DNA from: Anolis sagrei
Taxonomy: Eukaryota; Chordata; Lepidosauria; Squamata; Anolidae
DNA length: 64,000 bases
Assembly (NCBI RefSeq): GCF_037176765.1
Contig: NC_090024.1
Span: forward strand, 246,414,571-246,478,570
Direction of reading: 5' to 3'
Position numbers and translations under genes: made by a program. Position 1 is the first letter of the stretch. Every line of letters starts with the position of its first letter. The notes beneath the pieces are model-generated. The model was not told the origin of the DNA. It did not search any database and was given only the letters and a program-made list of their open reading frames with translations. This document shows, one piece after another, positions 21,101 to 30,367 of the stretch.

Positions 21101-21732
21101 GAGTTGTAGTTTGGAGAGGCACTAGCAATCTTGAGCAGAGAAGACTAAATGCCTTGTAAAACTACAACTCCCAGAGTACCCATCCCAGCAGGGAAATGTT
21201 CCCAAATATGCCTTGTTTTTTGGGAGATTTAAGTGGCTTGAGAACATCTCAAGCGCAAGGAAGGAAATGACCAAGGGCCATGATGCCATCTCCTCTAGAA
21301 CCAGTTGGATCCAAGCTGCCATTGGCTGCCCAGGAGGTGGTCTTGGACCACCTCCCAGTCCCAGTAATAAAGCTGGACATTTCCACTGGGCACAGGTGGT
21401 GTCAGAGGAGTCACCAGCATTCTTCAACATTTGTGGAGGAGGGAGATTTCAATGGCTCAAAACCAATCTCAAGCCAACAGCTCTATGATACCAAATATCT
21501 TTCAATTCGTGAGGTCCAAGGTGCCAGCCTTTCACTGGTCACCTGGAAACTAAATATAGTCAGGATTCCTTCATCTTTCCTGCTCAAGTCTTGGATGCAG
21601 AAGCAAGTAGCAGTAGATATCACTCCATCAGCCTTGGATGCACCTATTCCTTTGCCCAGCAATGGAATAAGCAGGAAAGAAGACATCTTTGGGGAGAGAG
21701 AGAGACAGAGAGAGAGAGAAGGAGGAGGAGGA
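21101..21732. other. Unassigned, mostly unique sequence
   Basis: No convincing exon. It ends in a GAGAGA/GGAGGA purine repeat at 21697-21735 that abuts the 86-bp minisatellite. Confidence 0.45.
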
Positions 21733-22510
21733 GGAGCTGGAGCTGACAGAGGGAGCTCACCCAGACGTTTTGATATTCTACCATCCTTGTGGGAGGCTTC
21801 TCCCTTGTCCCCGCATGGGGAGCTGGAGCTGACAGAGGGAGCTCACCCAGATGTTTTGATATTCTACCATCCTTGTGGGAGGCTTCTCTCTTGTCCCTGC
21901 ATGGAGAGCTGGAGCTGACAGAAGGAGCTCACCCAGATGTTTTGATATTCTACCATCCTTGTGGGAGGCTTCTCTCTTGTCCCCACACAGGGAGCTGGAG
22001 CTGACAGAAGGAGCTCACCCAGATGTTTTGATATTCTACCACCCTTGTGGGAGGCTTCCCCCTTGTCCCCGCATGGGGAGCTGGAGCTGACAAAGGGAGC
22101 TCACCCAGATGTTTTGATATTCTACCATCCTTGTGGGAGGCTTCTCTCTTGTCCCCGCATGGGGAGCTGGAGCTGACAGAGGGAGCTCACCCAGATGCTT
22201 TGATACTCTACCATCCTTGTGGGAGGCATCTCTCTTGTCCCCGCATGGGGAGCTGGAGCTGACAGAGGGAGCTCACCCAGATGTTTTGATATTCTACCAT
22301 CCTTGTGGGAGGCTTCTCTCTTGTCCCCGCATGGGGAGCTGGAGCTGACAGAGGGAGCTCACCCAGATGTTTTGATATTCTACCATCCTTGTGGGAGTCT
22401 GGGGAGCTGGAGCTGACAGAGGGAGCTCACCCAGATGTTTTGATATTCTACCATCCCTGTGGGAGGCTTCTCTCTTGTCCCCGCATGGGGAGCTGGAGCT
22501 AACAGAGGGA
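21733..22510 (+). repeat. 86-bp minisatellite derived from a SINE (about 9 units)
   Basis: Units recur every 86 bp (21789, 21875, 21961, 22047, 22133, 22219, 22305), one of them shortened near 22395. Each contains 'gagctggagctgacagaggg' and 'agctcacccagatgttttga'. The 'ggagctgacag...gagctcaccc' part equals the middle of the local tRNA-derived SINE, whose tRNA-like head follows at 22511-22600. The array is therefore an expansion inside a SINE copy. Confidence 0.9.
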
Positions 22511-22605
22511 GCTCTCCCCAGATTCAAACCTGTGACATGTCGGTCTTCAGTCCTGCCGGCACAGAAGTTTAACCCACTGCACCACTGGGGGCTCCTTATC
22601 ACCAA
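22511..22605 (-). mobile_element. tRNA-like head of the SINE carrying the 86-bp array
   Basis: Antisense of the SINE head: 'gattcaaacctgtgac' is a complement of the B box, and 'ttaacccactgcaccactgg' covers the A-box region, ending 'gggctcc'. It is in the correct order with the adjacent minisatellite. Confidence 0.7.
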
Positions 22606-22689
22606 GAGATGCCAACTGACCATTATGGGCACCTACGTCCTGCAAATGGCCAAGACCCAGTTGGAGGAAGGGTCAAAGGGATGCAAATT

Positions 22690-22913
22690 TCATAGAAATT
22701 TCATAGAACCAAAGAGTTGGAAGAGACCTCCTGGGCCATCATCCAGTCCAACCCCATTCTGCCAAGAAGCAGGAATATTGCATTCAAAGCACCCCTGACA
22801 GATGGCCATCCAGCCTCTGTTTCAAAGCTTCCAAAGAAGGAGCCTTCACCACACTCCGGGGCAGAGAGTTCCACTGCTGAACGGCTCTCACAGTCAGGAA
22901 GTTCTTCCTCACG
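22690..22913 (-). mobile_element. CR1 tail, left arm of an inverted pair
   Basis: Antisense CR1 3' end ('gaaccaaagagttggaagag' to 'gtcaggaagttcttcctcac'). It meets a sense CR1 copy at 22914 with no spacer. Confidence 0.85.
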
Positions 22914-23366
22914 ACTAAAATGATAAAAGGTCTGGAGAACAAGCCCTATGAGGAGCGGCTTAAGGAGCTGGGCATGTTTAGCCTGAAGAAGAGAAGGCTG
23001 AGAGGGGATATGATAGCCATGTATAACTATGTGAGAGGAAGCCACAGGGAGGAGGAGGGAGCAAGCTTCCTTTCTGCTTCCCTGGAGACTAGGACGCAGT
23101 GGAACAATGGCTTCAAACTACAAGAGAGGAGATTCCACCTGAACATGAGGAAGAACTTCCTGACTGTGAGAGCCGTTCAGCAGTGGAACTCTCTGCCCCA
23201 GAGTGTGGTGGAGGCTCCTTCTTTGGAAGCTTTGAAACAGAGGCTGGATGGCCATCTGTCAGGGGTGATTTGGATGCGATATTCCTGCTTCTTGGCAGAA
23301 TGGGGTTGGACTGGATGGTCCAGGAGGTCTCTTCCAACTCTTGGATTCTATGATTCTATGATTCTA
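22914..23366 (+). mobile_element. CR1 LINE 3' end, right arm of an inverted pair
   Basis: The frame from 22920 encodes [20 protein letters not shown] through [20 protein letters not shown] and the stop-proximal GVI. The UTR and triple octamer end at 23366. An antisense fragment (23367-23512) follows directly, so three CR1 pieces in alternating orientation adjoin the WFDC2 promoter. Confidence 0.88.
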
Positions 23367-23512
23367 AGAAGCAGGAATATTGCATTTAAATCACCCCTGA
23401 CAGATGGCCATCCGACCTCTGTTTAAAAGCTTCCAAAGAAGGAGCCTCCACCACACTCCGGTGGCAGAGAGTTCCACTGCTGAACGGCTCTCACAGTCAG
23501 GAAGTTCTTCCT
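23367..23512 (-). mobile_element. CR1 fragment next to WFDC2 promoter
   Basis: Antisense CR1 piece ('agaagcaggaatattgcatt' to 'caggaagttcttcctca'). The duplicated copy of the locus lacks it at the matching place (27913). Confidence 0.8.
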
Positions 23513-23930
23513 CATGTCTTCCTTTAGTCCTCCCATTCTTGAAGATGGTGTGGAGAGAGATTTCAGTTTCACAGCTCAGAAAAATACTTGAGCCAAGGCA
23601 CCTGTGGATTTTGCAATCAAGGACGAAGTTCCCTGCTGCCATCCTTGTGTGCGGAGTCTCTCTGGTTTTGCTCTGCTGGAGTGGGTTGCCACTTCCTGGT
23701 TTGCACCTGCGACACCTGATCCGCCCTCCTGCGCATTGGGCAATCTCTCAAGGAGGGAGCCTGGCGAGGCCTGTTCCTCTCTCTCTCTATCCATCACCTC
23801 CCTCCCTTCCTTCCTTCGCTCCCTCTCGTCTTTCCTCACTTCCTCGCTCCGTCCCTCTCCAAGTCACACCTGTAAGGAGAGCTTAAAGCTTGGCCTGGGG
23901 CAGGTAGAGCCCATTCGGCTGACCATCGCC
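23513..23930 (+). promoter_or_regulatory. WFDC2: Putative WFDC2 promoter and 5' UTR, copy 1
   Basis: Unique sequence just upstream of the start codon, repeated at 27913-28332. It has a pyrimidine-rich tract (23790-23860) and no clear TATA box. A transcription start cannot be fixed from sequence. The two copies differ at roughly 15 places, far more than the adjoining exons. Confidence 0.5.
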
Positions 23931-24045
23931 ATGAAGCCCAGGAGTCCCAAAAGCAGCAGCACTCAGCTCCTCTTCCTCTCGCTTGTGGCACTCTCCATCT
24001 TTGGCGTTCAGCGGGTGGATGCCTCCGAGCAGAACAACGTCACAG
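23931..24045 (+). CDS. WFDC2: WFDC2-like gene, exon 1 (signal peptide), copy 1
   Basis: The start codon is 23931. The exon encodes 38 residues plus one base, MKPRSPKSSSTQLLFLSLVA onward: a basic N-terminus, then a hydrophobic core (LLFLSLVALSIFGV), ending with a likely cleavage site near VDAS. The product is therefore predicted to be secreted. The donor CAG|GTGGGT leaves phase 1, matching exon 2. WFDC2 proteins are small secreted two-WAP proteins; the human gene has the same signal-exon, WAP-exon, WAP-exon plan. Copy 2 at 28333 encodes identical residues. Confidence 0.85.
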
Positions 24046-24368
24046 GTGGGTGAAAGAGGACAACACCAGCCCACCTGGCTCCACTCTGGAGAGATAGGCC
24101 TAACCAAACCTGGATGCCGTTTTCATCCATTTCCATCCATTTGGAAAGCAAACTCCTGGGAGGTTTGTCCAGGCTAGCCTCCTGCTTTGCCCTTCCTCCT
24201 GAGGATCTTTTGGAAAGGCATCCTTGACCTGTTGGCGTGCCAAGAGGGAACCAACCTGGCAAGGTGGCAAGGACAATAGACCTTGCCAGGATTTTCCTCT
24301 CTCGGCATGCCAACGGTCCAGGGAGGCTCCTGCGAGAGCAATGCCAACCCTTTTGCCTTCATTTGCAG

Positions 24369-24521
24369 TTGCGACAGGAAAAGCGGGCACCTGCCCCGAA
24401 AACACAGAGGTGGTGACGCCCAGCGTGAACTGCACAGCAGAATGCCAGTCGGACGCCAACTGTCAAGGGAATGCGAAGTGCTGCCCGTCAGGCTGCAATG
24501 TGGTTTGCCGGATCCCAGATG
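24369..24521 (+). CDS. WFDC2: WFDC2-like gene, exon 2 (WAP domain 1), copy 1
   Basis: The acceptor is TTTGCAG|TT and the donor is GATG|GTAATG. The exon is 153 nt, phase 1 at both ends. It encodes one WAP four-disulfide core with all eight cysteines (residues 47, 60, 64, 70, 76, 77, 81, 85 of the conceptual protein), including KCC and the NCT sequon at residue 59 that is also present in human WFDC2. WAP domains often inhibit proteases or act against microbes, but the activity of this one cannot be read from sequence. Copy 2 at 28771 differs by one synonymous base. Confidence 0.87.
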
Positions 24522-24540
24522 GTAATGCTTCTCTTGTCCA

Positions 24541-24860
24541 CATGTGGACACACACTTTCTGGTAATCTCTCCAATCCCAGATTCCACTCTCAACAGTAGG
24601 AAGATGAAGAATCATACAATTGGATGAGACCCCCAAGGGCCATCCAGTCCCACCCCTTGGCAAGCAGGGAGACATGGACACACACTTTCTGGTAATCTCT
24701 CCAATCCCAGTTTCCACTCTCAACAGTAGGAAGTTGAAGGATCATACAATTGGATGAGACCCCCAAGGGCCATCCAGTCCAACCCCTTGGCAAGGAGGCA
24801 CCATCCAATTCCTCTAGAGAAGGAGGCTCTACCAGATTCCCAGGCATTTGGAACATCTCT
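24541..24860 (-). mobile_element. CR1-like tail remnant, tandemly duplicated
   Basis: A roughly 130-bp segment from 'tggacacacactttctggta' through 'gagacccccaagggccatcc' occurs twice (from 24545 and 24675) in intron 2. The second copy of the locus has only one unit (28950-29090), so this duplication came after the locus duplication or was lost there. Confidence 0.65.
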
Positions 24861-24879
24861 AACAACTAGGAAGTTGGTT

Positions 24880-26107
24880 GTTGTGAGTTTTCCAGGCTGT
24901 CTGACTATGTTCCAGAAGCATTCTCTCCTGATGTTTCACCTGCATCTATGGCAACCATCCTCAGAGGTTGCGAAGTCTGTTGGAAACTAGGAAAATGAGA
25001 TTTATATATCTGTGGAATAATGTCCAGGGTGGGAGAAAGAACTCTTTTCTAGGTTCTTGTGGGGTTTTTGGGCTATATGGCCATGTTCTAGAGGCATTTT
25101 CTCCTGACGTTTTGCCTGCATCTATGGCAAGCATCCTCAGAGATAGTGAGGTCTGTTGGAACTAGGAAAAAGGGTTTATATATCTGTGGAATGACTGGGG
25201 TGGGGCAAAGAGCTCTTCTCTGCTGGAGCTAGGTGTGAATCTTTCAACTGACCACCTTCATTAGCATTAGATGGCCTGGCTGAGCCTGGGGAATCTTTTG
25301 TTGAGAGGTGTTAAGATGTGCCTGGTTGTTTCCTCTCTGCTGTTTTTTTTTTTTTTTTTTGTCTGTCTATTTTGTCTTGTCTTGTCTGTTGGAGGTAGGT
25401 GTGACTGTTTCAATTAGCCACCTTGATTAGCATTTAATGACCTAGCCGTTTCAAGGTGTGGCTTCTTACTGCTTGGCAGAATCCTTTGTTGGGAGGTGAT
25501 TATAGAATCATAGAGTTGGAAGAGACTTCATGGGCCATCCAGTCCAACCCCCTGCCAAGAAGCAGGAATATTGTGGTTCTTTATTTACTGTTATGATTTT
25601 AGAGTTTTTTAATACTGGTAGCCAGATTGTGTTCATTTTCATGGTTTCCTCCTTTCTGTTGAAATTGTCCACATGCTTCTTGTGTATTTCAATGGCTTTT
25701 CTGTGTGGTCTGACATGGTGGTTGTGAGAGTGGTCCAGCATTTCTGTGTTCTCAAATCATCTGCTGTGTCCAAGTTGGTTCCTCAGGTGCTCTGCTATGG
25801 CTGATTTCTCTGGTTGAAGGAGTCTGCAGTGCCTTTCTTGATTTGTGTGTTGGGCAATGCTCCTGCGTGTGGTGGTCCCTCTGTAGACTTCTTGTCCACA
25901 GCTGCATGGTACACGGTAGACTCCTGCAGAAGTGAGAGGATCCCTCTTGTCCTTTGCTGAATGAAGCATTGGCTGGATTTTCTTGGTGGGTCTGCAGATA
26001 GTTTGTATGTTGTGTTTCCTCATCCGCTTTCCTCTGCGGTCAGTGGTTCCCTTGGTGTGTGGCAAGAACACTTTTCCTCTGGGTGGATCTTTGCCTTGAC
26101 TCTTGTG
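24880..26107 (-). mobile_element. Penelope-like element, antisense, with GIY-YIG-like frame (copy 1)
   Basis: The order on the minus strand is: a frame with IQPMLHSAKDK, SAGVYRVPCSCGQEVYRGTT, RLLQPEKSAIAEHL and HVRPHRKAIEIHKKHVDNFN (about 25530-26070), then the 3' region and terminal units near 24890-25200. GVYRVPCSCG...VYRG is the start of a GIY-YIG endonuclease domain, the nuclease of Penelope-like elements. The reverse transcriptase is absent from this fragment. Homologous to 29220-30367. Confidence 0.8.
25503..25571 (-). mobile_element. CR1 tail fragment inside Penelope-like copy 1
   Basis: 'agaatcatagagttggaaga' to 'aagaagcaggaatattg' is a 70-bp antisense CR1 end. It is absent at the corresponding place in copy 2. 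Confidence 0.75.
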
Positions 26108-26883
26108 CAGTGGTTCTCAACCTGGGGGTCAGGACCCCTAGGAGGGGGTGTCAGATGGGTCACCAAAGACCATCAGAAAACAAAGTATTTTCTAGGTTCT
26201 TGTGGGGTTTTCGGGCTATATGGCCATGTTCTAGAGGCATTTTCTCCTGACATTTCGCCTGCATCTATGGCAAGTATTTTCTGTTGGTTATGGGGGTTCT
26301 GCATGGGAAGTTTGGGCCAATTCTATCACTGGCGGGGTTCAGAATACTCTTTGATTATAGGTGAACTATAAATCCCAGCAACTATAACTCCCAACTGTCA
26401 ATGCCTATTTTCCCCAAATGCCACCATTGTTCACATTTGGGCATATTGAGTATTCTTGCCAAGTTTGGTCCATTTCCATCACTGTTTGAGTCCACAGTGC
26501 TCTCTGGATGTAGGTGAACTACATCTCCAAAACTCAAGGTCAATGGCCATCAAACCCTTCCAGTATATTCTGTTGATCATGGGAGTACTGTGTGCCAAGT
26601 TTGGTTCAATTGTATCACTGGTGAAGTTCAGAATGCTCTTTGATTGTAGGTGAACTATAAATGAAAGCAACTACAACTCCCAAATGACATAATCAATCCC
26701 TCGCCCAATCCCAGTAGTATTCAAATTTGGGTGTTTTGGGTATTTGTGCCAAATTTGGTCCAGTGAATAAAAATACATCCTGCACATTGGATATTTGCAT
26801 TACAGTTCATAACAGTAGCAAAATTACAGTTATGACGCAGAAACGAAAATAATGTTATGGTTGGGGGTCACCACAACATGAGG
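26108..26883 (+). mobile_element. SPIN-like hAT element, copy 1 (cut by CR1)
   Basis: Left end CAGTGGTTCTCAACCTGGGG. The right part has 'attacagttcataacagtag', 'attacagttatgacgcag' and 'ggttgggggtcaccacaac', where a CR1 begins. The equivalent copy at 30368-31740 shows the far terminus beyond the CR1. A 78-bp Penelope-like insert lies at 26194-26271. Confidence 0.82.
26194..26271 (-). mobile_element. 78-bp Penelope-like terminal insert with 11-bp TSD
   Basis: It starts AGGTTCTTGTGGGGTTTTCG and stops inside the ribozyme-like stem II ('gcatctatggc'). The repeat aagtattttct lies at 26183-26193 and 26272-26282. The matching site in the duplicated copy (near 30455) is empty. Confidence 0.9.
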
Positions 26884-27912
26884 AAAAAGCCAATGGGATT
26901 TTGGCCTGCATTAATAGGAGCCTAGTGTCTAGATCTAGGGAAGTAATGCTCCCCATGCTCTATTCTTCCTTGGTTAGACCACACCTGGAATATTGTGTCC
27001 AATTCTGGGCACCACAATTCAAGAGAGATATTGACAAGCTGGAATATGTCCAGAGGAGGGCGACTCAAATGATCAAGGGTCTGAAGAACAAGCCCTATGA
27101 GGAGCAGCTTAAGGAGCTGGGCATGTTTAGCCTGAAGAAGAGAAGGCTGAGAGGGGATATGATAGCCATGTATAAATATGTGAGAGGAAGTCACAGGGAG
27201 GAGGAGGGAGCAAGCTTGTTTTCTGCTTCCTTGGAGACTAGGACACGATGGAACAATGGCTTCAAACTACAAGAGAGGAGATTCCATCTGAACATGAGGA
27301 AGAACTTCCTGACTGTGAGAGCCGTTCAGCAGTGGAACTCTCTGCCCCGGGGGGAGTGTGGTGGAGGCTCCTTCTTTGGAAGCTGTGAAGCAGAGGCTGG
27401 ATGGCCATCTGTCAGGGGTGCTTTGAATGCAATATTCCTGCTTCTTGGCAGAATGGGGTTGGACTGGATGGCCCAGGAGGTCTCTTCCAACTCTAGGATT
27501 TTAGGATTCTATGACTGTGAGAGCCATTCAGCAGTGGAACTCTCTGCCCCGGAGTGTGGTGGAGGCTCCTTCTTTGGAAGCTTTGAAACAGAGGCTGGAT
27601 GGCCATCTGTCAGGGGTGATTTGAATGCGATATTCCTGCTTCTTGGCAGAATGGGGTTGGAGTGGATGGCCCAGGAGGTCTTTTCCAACTCTAGGATTTT
27701 AGGATTCTATGACTGTGAGAGCCATTCAGCAGTGGAACTCTCTGCCCCAGAGTGTGGTGGAGGCTCCTTCTTTAGAAGCTTTTAAACAAAGGCTGGATGG
27801 CCATCTGTCAGGGGTGATTTGAATGCGATATTCCTGCTTCTTGGCAGAATGGGGTTGGACTGGATGGCCCATGAGGTCTCTTCCAACTCTTGGATTCTAT
27901 GATTCTATGATT
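26884..27912 (+). mobile_element. CR1 LINE 3' end with triplicated tail
   Basis: The frame encodes [40 protein letters not shown] and the CR1 C-terminus. The last roughly 200 bp (from 'gactgtgagagcc') recur at 27311, 27513 and 27711, so the 3' end is present three times in tandem. The final unit ends in octamers at 27912, where the duplicated WFDC2 promoter starts. Confidence 0.9.
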
Positions 27913-28332
27913 CATGTCTTCCTTTAGTCCTCCCATTCTTGAAGATGGTGTGGAGAGGGAGAGAGATTTCAGTTCCATAGCTCAGAAAATACTTGAGTCA
28001 AGGCACCTGTGGATTTTGCAATCAAGGACGAAGTTCTGTGACATCCTTGTGTGTGGAGTCTCTCTGGTTTTGCTCTGCTGGAGTGTGTTGCCACTTCCTG
28101 GTTTGCACCTGCGACACCTGATCCGCCCTCCTGCGCATTGGGCAATCTCTCAAGGAGGGAGCCTGGCGAGGCCTGTTCTCTCTCTCTCTATTCATCACCT
28201 CCCTTCCTTCCTTCCTTCGCTCCCTCTCGTCTTTCCTCACTTCCTCGCTCCCTCCCTCTCCAAGTCACACCTGGAAGGAGAGCTTCAAGCTTGGCCTGGG
28301 GCAGGTAGAGCCCCATTCGGCCGGCCATCGCC
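27913..28332 (+). promoter_or_regulatory. WFDC2: Putative WFDC2 promoter and 5' UTR, copy 2
   Basis: Second copy of 23513-23930, joined directly to a CR1 octamer tail. It is the nearer of the two promoters to the downstream coding exon. Whether one or both are used cannot be told from sequence. Confidence 0.5.
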
Positions 28333-28447
28333 ATGAAGCCCAGGAGTCCCAAAAGCAGCAGCACTCAGCTCCTCTTCCTCTCGCTTGTGGCACTCTCCAT
28401 CTTTGGCGTTCAGCGGGTGGATGCCTCCGAGCAGAACAACGTCACAG
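28333..28447 (+). CDS. WFDC2: WFDC2-like gene, exon 1, copy 2
   Basis: 115 nt, coding the same 38 residues as copy 1, with the same CAG|GTGGGT donor and phase 1. The intron that follows (28448-28770, 323 bp) appears identical to that of copy 1 over its whole length. It could serve as an alternative first exon. A second complete gene is not supported, because no second WAP-2 exon lies between the copies. Confidence 0.8.
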
Positions 28448-28770
28448 GTGGGTGAAAGAGGACAACACCAGCCCACCTGGCTCCACTCTGGAGAGATAGG
28501 CCTAACCAAACCTGGATGCCGTTTTCATCCATTTCCATCCATTTGGAAAGCAAACTCCTGGGAGGTTTGTCCAGGCTAGCCTCCTGCTTTGCCCTTCCTC
28601 CTGAGGATCTTTTGGAAAGGCATCCTTGACCTGTTGGCGTGCCAAGAGGGAACCAACCTGGCAAGGTGGCAAGGACAATAGACCTTGCCAGGATTTTCCT
28701 CTCTCGGCATGCCAACGGTCCAGGGAGGCTCCTGCGAGAGCAATGCCAACCCTTTTGCCTTCATTTGCAG

Positions 28771-28923
28771 TTGCGACAGGAAAAGCGGGCACCTGCCCCG
28801 AAAACACAGAGGTGGTGACGCCCAGCGTGAACTGCACGGCAGAATGCCAGTCGGACGCCAACTGTCAAGGGAATGCGAAGTGCTGCCCGTCAGGCTGCAA
28901 TGTGGTTTGCCGGATCCCAGATG
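28771..28923 (+). CDS. WFDC2: WFDC2-like gene, exon 2 (WAP domain 1), copy 2
   Basis: 153 nt with acceptor, donor, phase and all eight WAP cysteines as in copy 1; one synonymous difference (ACA to ACG in the NCT sequon codon). Because the exon is phase 1-1, it could splice onto exon 3, or be included together with copy 1 without a frameshift. Confidence 0.82.
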
Positions 28924-28984
28924 GTAATGCTTCTCTTGTCCACATACGGACACACACTTTCTCTCTAATCCCAGATTCCACTCT

Positions 28985-29130
28985 CAACAGTAGGAAGATG
29001 AAGAAACATACAATTGGAAGAGACCCCCAAGGGCCATCCAGTCCAACCCCTTGGCAAGGAGACACCATCCAATCCCTCTAGAGAAGGAGGCTCTACCAGA
29101 TTCCCAAGCATTTCGAACATCTCTAACAAC
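28985..29130 (-). mobile_element. CR1-like tail remnant (copy 2)
   Basis: Single unit ('aggaagatgaagaaacatac' to 'aaggaggctctaccagattc') corresponding to the duplicated unit in copy 1. Confidence 0.55.
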
Positions 29131-29219
29131 TAGGAAGTTGTTGTGAGTTTTAATCCCTCTACCAGATTCCCAAGCATTTGGAACACCTCTAACAACTAGG
29201 AAGTAGGTTGTTGTGAGTT

Positions 29220-30367
29220 TTCCCTGCTGTCTGGCTATGTTCCAGAAGCATTCTCTCCTGACCTTTCACCTGCATCTGTGGCAGGCATCCCCAGAGATTG
29301 TGGAGTCTGTTGGAAACTAGGAAAATGGGATTTATATATCTGTGGAATGTCCAAGGTGGGAGAATGAGCTCTTGTCTGTTGGAGTTAGGTGTGACTGTTT
29401 CAATTAGCCACCTTGATTAGCATTTAATGGTCTAGCAGTTTCAAGGTCTGACTTCTTACTGCCTGGCGGAATCCTTTGTTGGGAGGCAGGCCCGTAGCCA
29501 GGATTTTGATTCGGGGGGGGGGGGCTGAGTCTGAGTGAAAGAGGGTCTACCCTAGCAAACCTTTTGTATCGTTACCCCAATACCCCCCATGCATATGAGA
29601 TATATTGAGCATGGTGATCAGATAATGATATGAATAAACATAACAGTCTAAATAATGTACCAGTAATGAGAATTTGGGGGGGGGGGGGCTGAAGCCCCCC
29701 AACCCCCCCTCCCCCACCTACATGCCTGTTGGGAGGTGAAATGCTGTCCCTGTTTGTTTCTTGTCTGGAATTCCCCTGTTTATGAGTGTTGTTCTTTATT
29801 TACTGTCATGAGAGGTGTTAAGATGTGCCTGGTTGTTTCCTCTCTGCTGTTTTGCTGTTGTAATTTTAGAGTTTTTTAATACTGGTAGCCAGATTTTGTT
29901 CATTTTCATGGTTTCTTCCTTTACTGTTGAAATTGTCCACATGCTTCTTTTGGATTTCAATGGCTTCTCTGTGTTGTCTGACATGGTGGTTGTTGGTGTG
30001 GTCCAGCATTTCTGTGTTCTCAAATAACATGCTGTGTCCAGGTTGGTTCATCAGGCGCTTTGCTATGGCTGACTTCTCTGGTTGAAGTAGTCTGCGGTGC
30101 CTTACATGTTCCTTGATTCGTATGTTGGGCAATGTTGATGCGTTTGGTGGTCCCTATAGAGACTTGTCCACAGCTGCATGGTACACGGTAGACTCCTGCA
30201 GAAGTGAGATGATCCCACTTGTCCTTTGCTGAATGTAGCATTGGTTGGACTTTCTTGGTTGGTCTGTAGATAGTTTGTAGGTTGTGTTTCCTCATCAGCT
30301 TCCCAATGTGGTTGGTGGTTCCCTTGATGTGTGGCAAGAACACTTTTCCTCTGGGTGGATCTTTGTG
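29220..30367 (-). mobile_element. Penelope-like element, antisense, with GIY-YIG-like frame (copy 2)
   Basis: Homologue of 24880-26107. The minus-strand frames show SAGVYRVPCSCGQ, TKRINIAQHTNQ and EAIEIQKKHVDNFN. By eye roughly one position in ten differs from copy 1 over the shared part. It is interrupted by a 242-bp hAT MITE (29487-29728). Confidence 0.8.
29487..29728. mobile_element. 242-bp hAT MITE with exact 8-bp TSD
   Basis: The ends read CAGGCCCGTAGCCAGGATTT and CTACATGCCTG. G-runs and C-runs lie inside both ends. The octamer ttgggagg lies at 29479-29486 and 29729-29736. The matching site in copy 1 (near 25488-25497) is unoccupied. Confidence 0.88.

Noticed and set aside
21213-21488. 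Possible exon in the unique stretch before the 86-bp array
   Set aside because: Reading frames are short, with no domain, no matching splice pair and no repeat in the duplicated locus.
26901-27785. A 294-codon frame as a possible protein gene
   Set aside because: It is the CR1 ORF2 C-terminus continuing through its triplicated 3' tail, with no start, domain or splice context of its own.
28333-28923. A second complete WFDC2 paralogue
   Set aside because: Only signal and first WAP exons are duplicated. No second-WAP exon occurs between 28923 and 46984, so it is better described as duplicated 5' exons of one gene.
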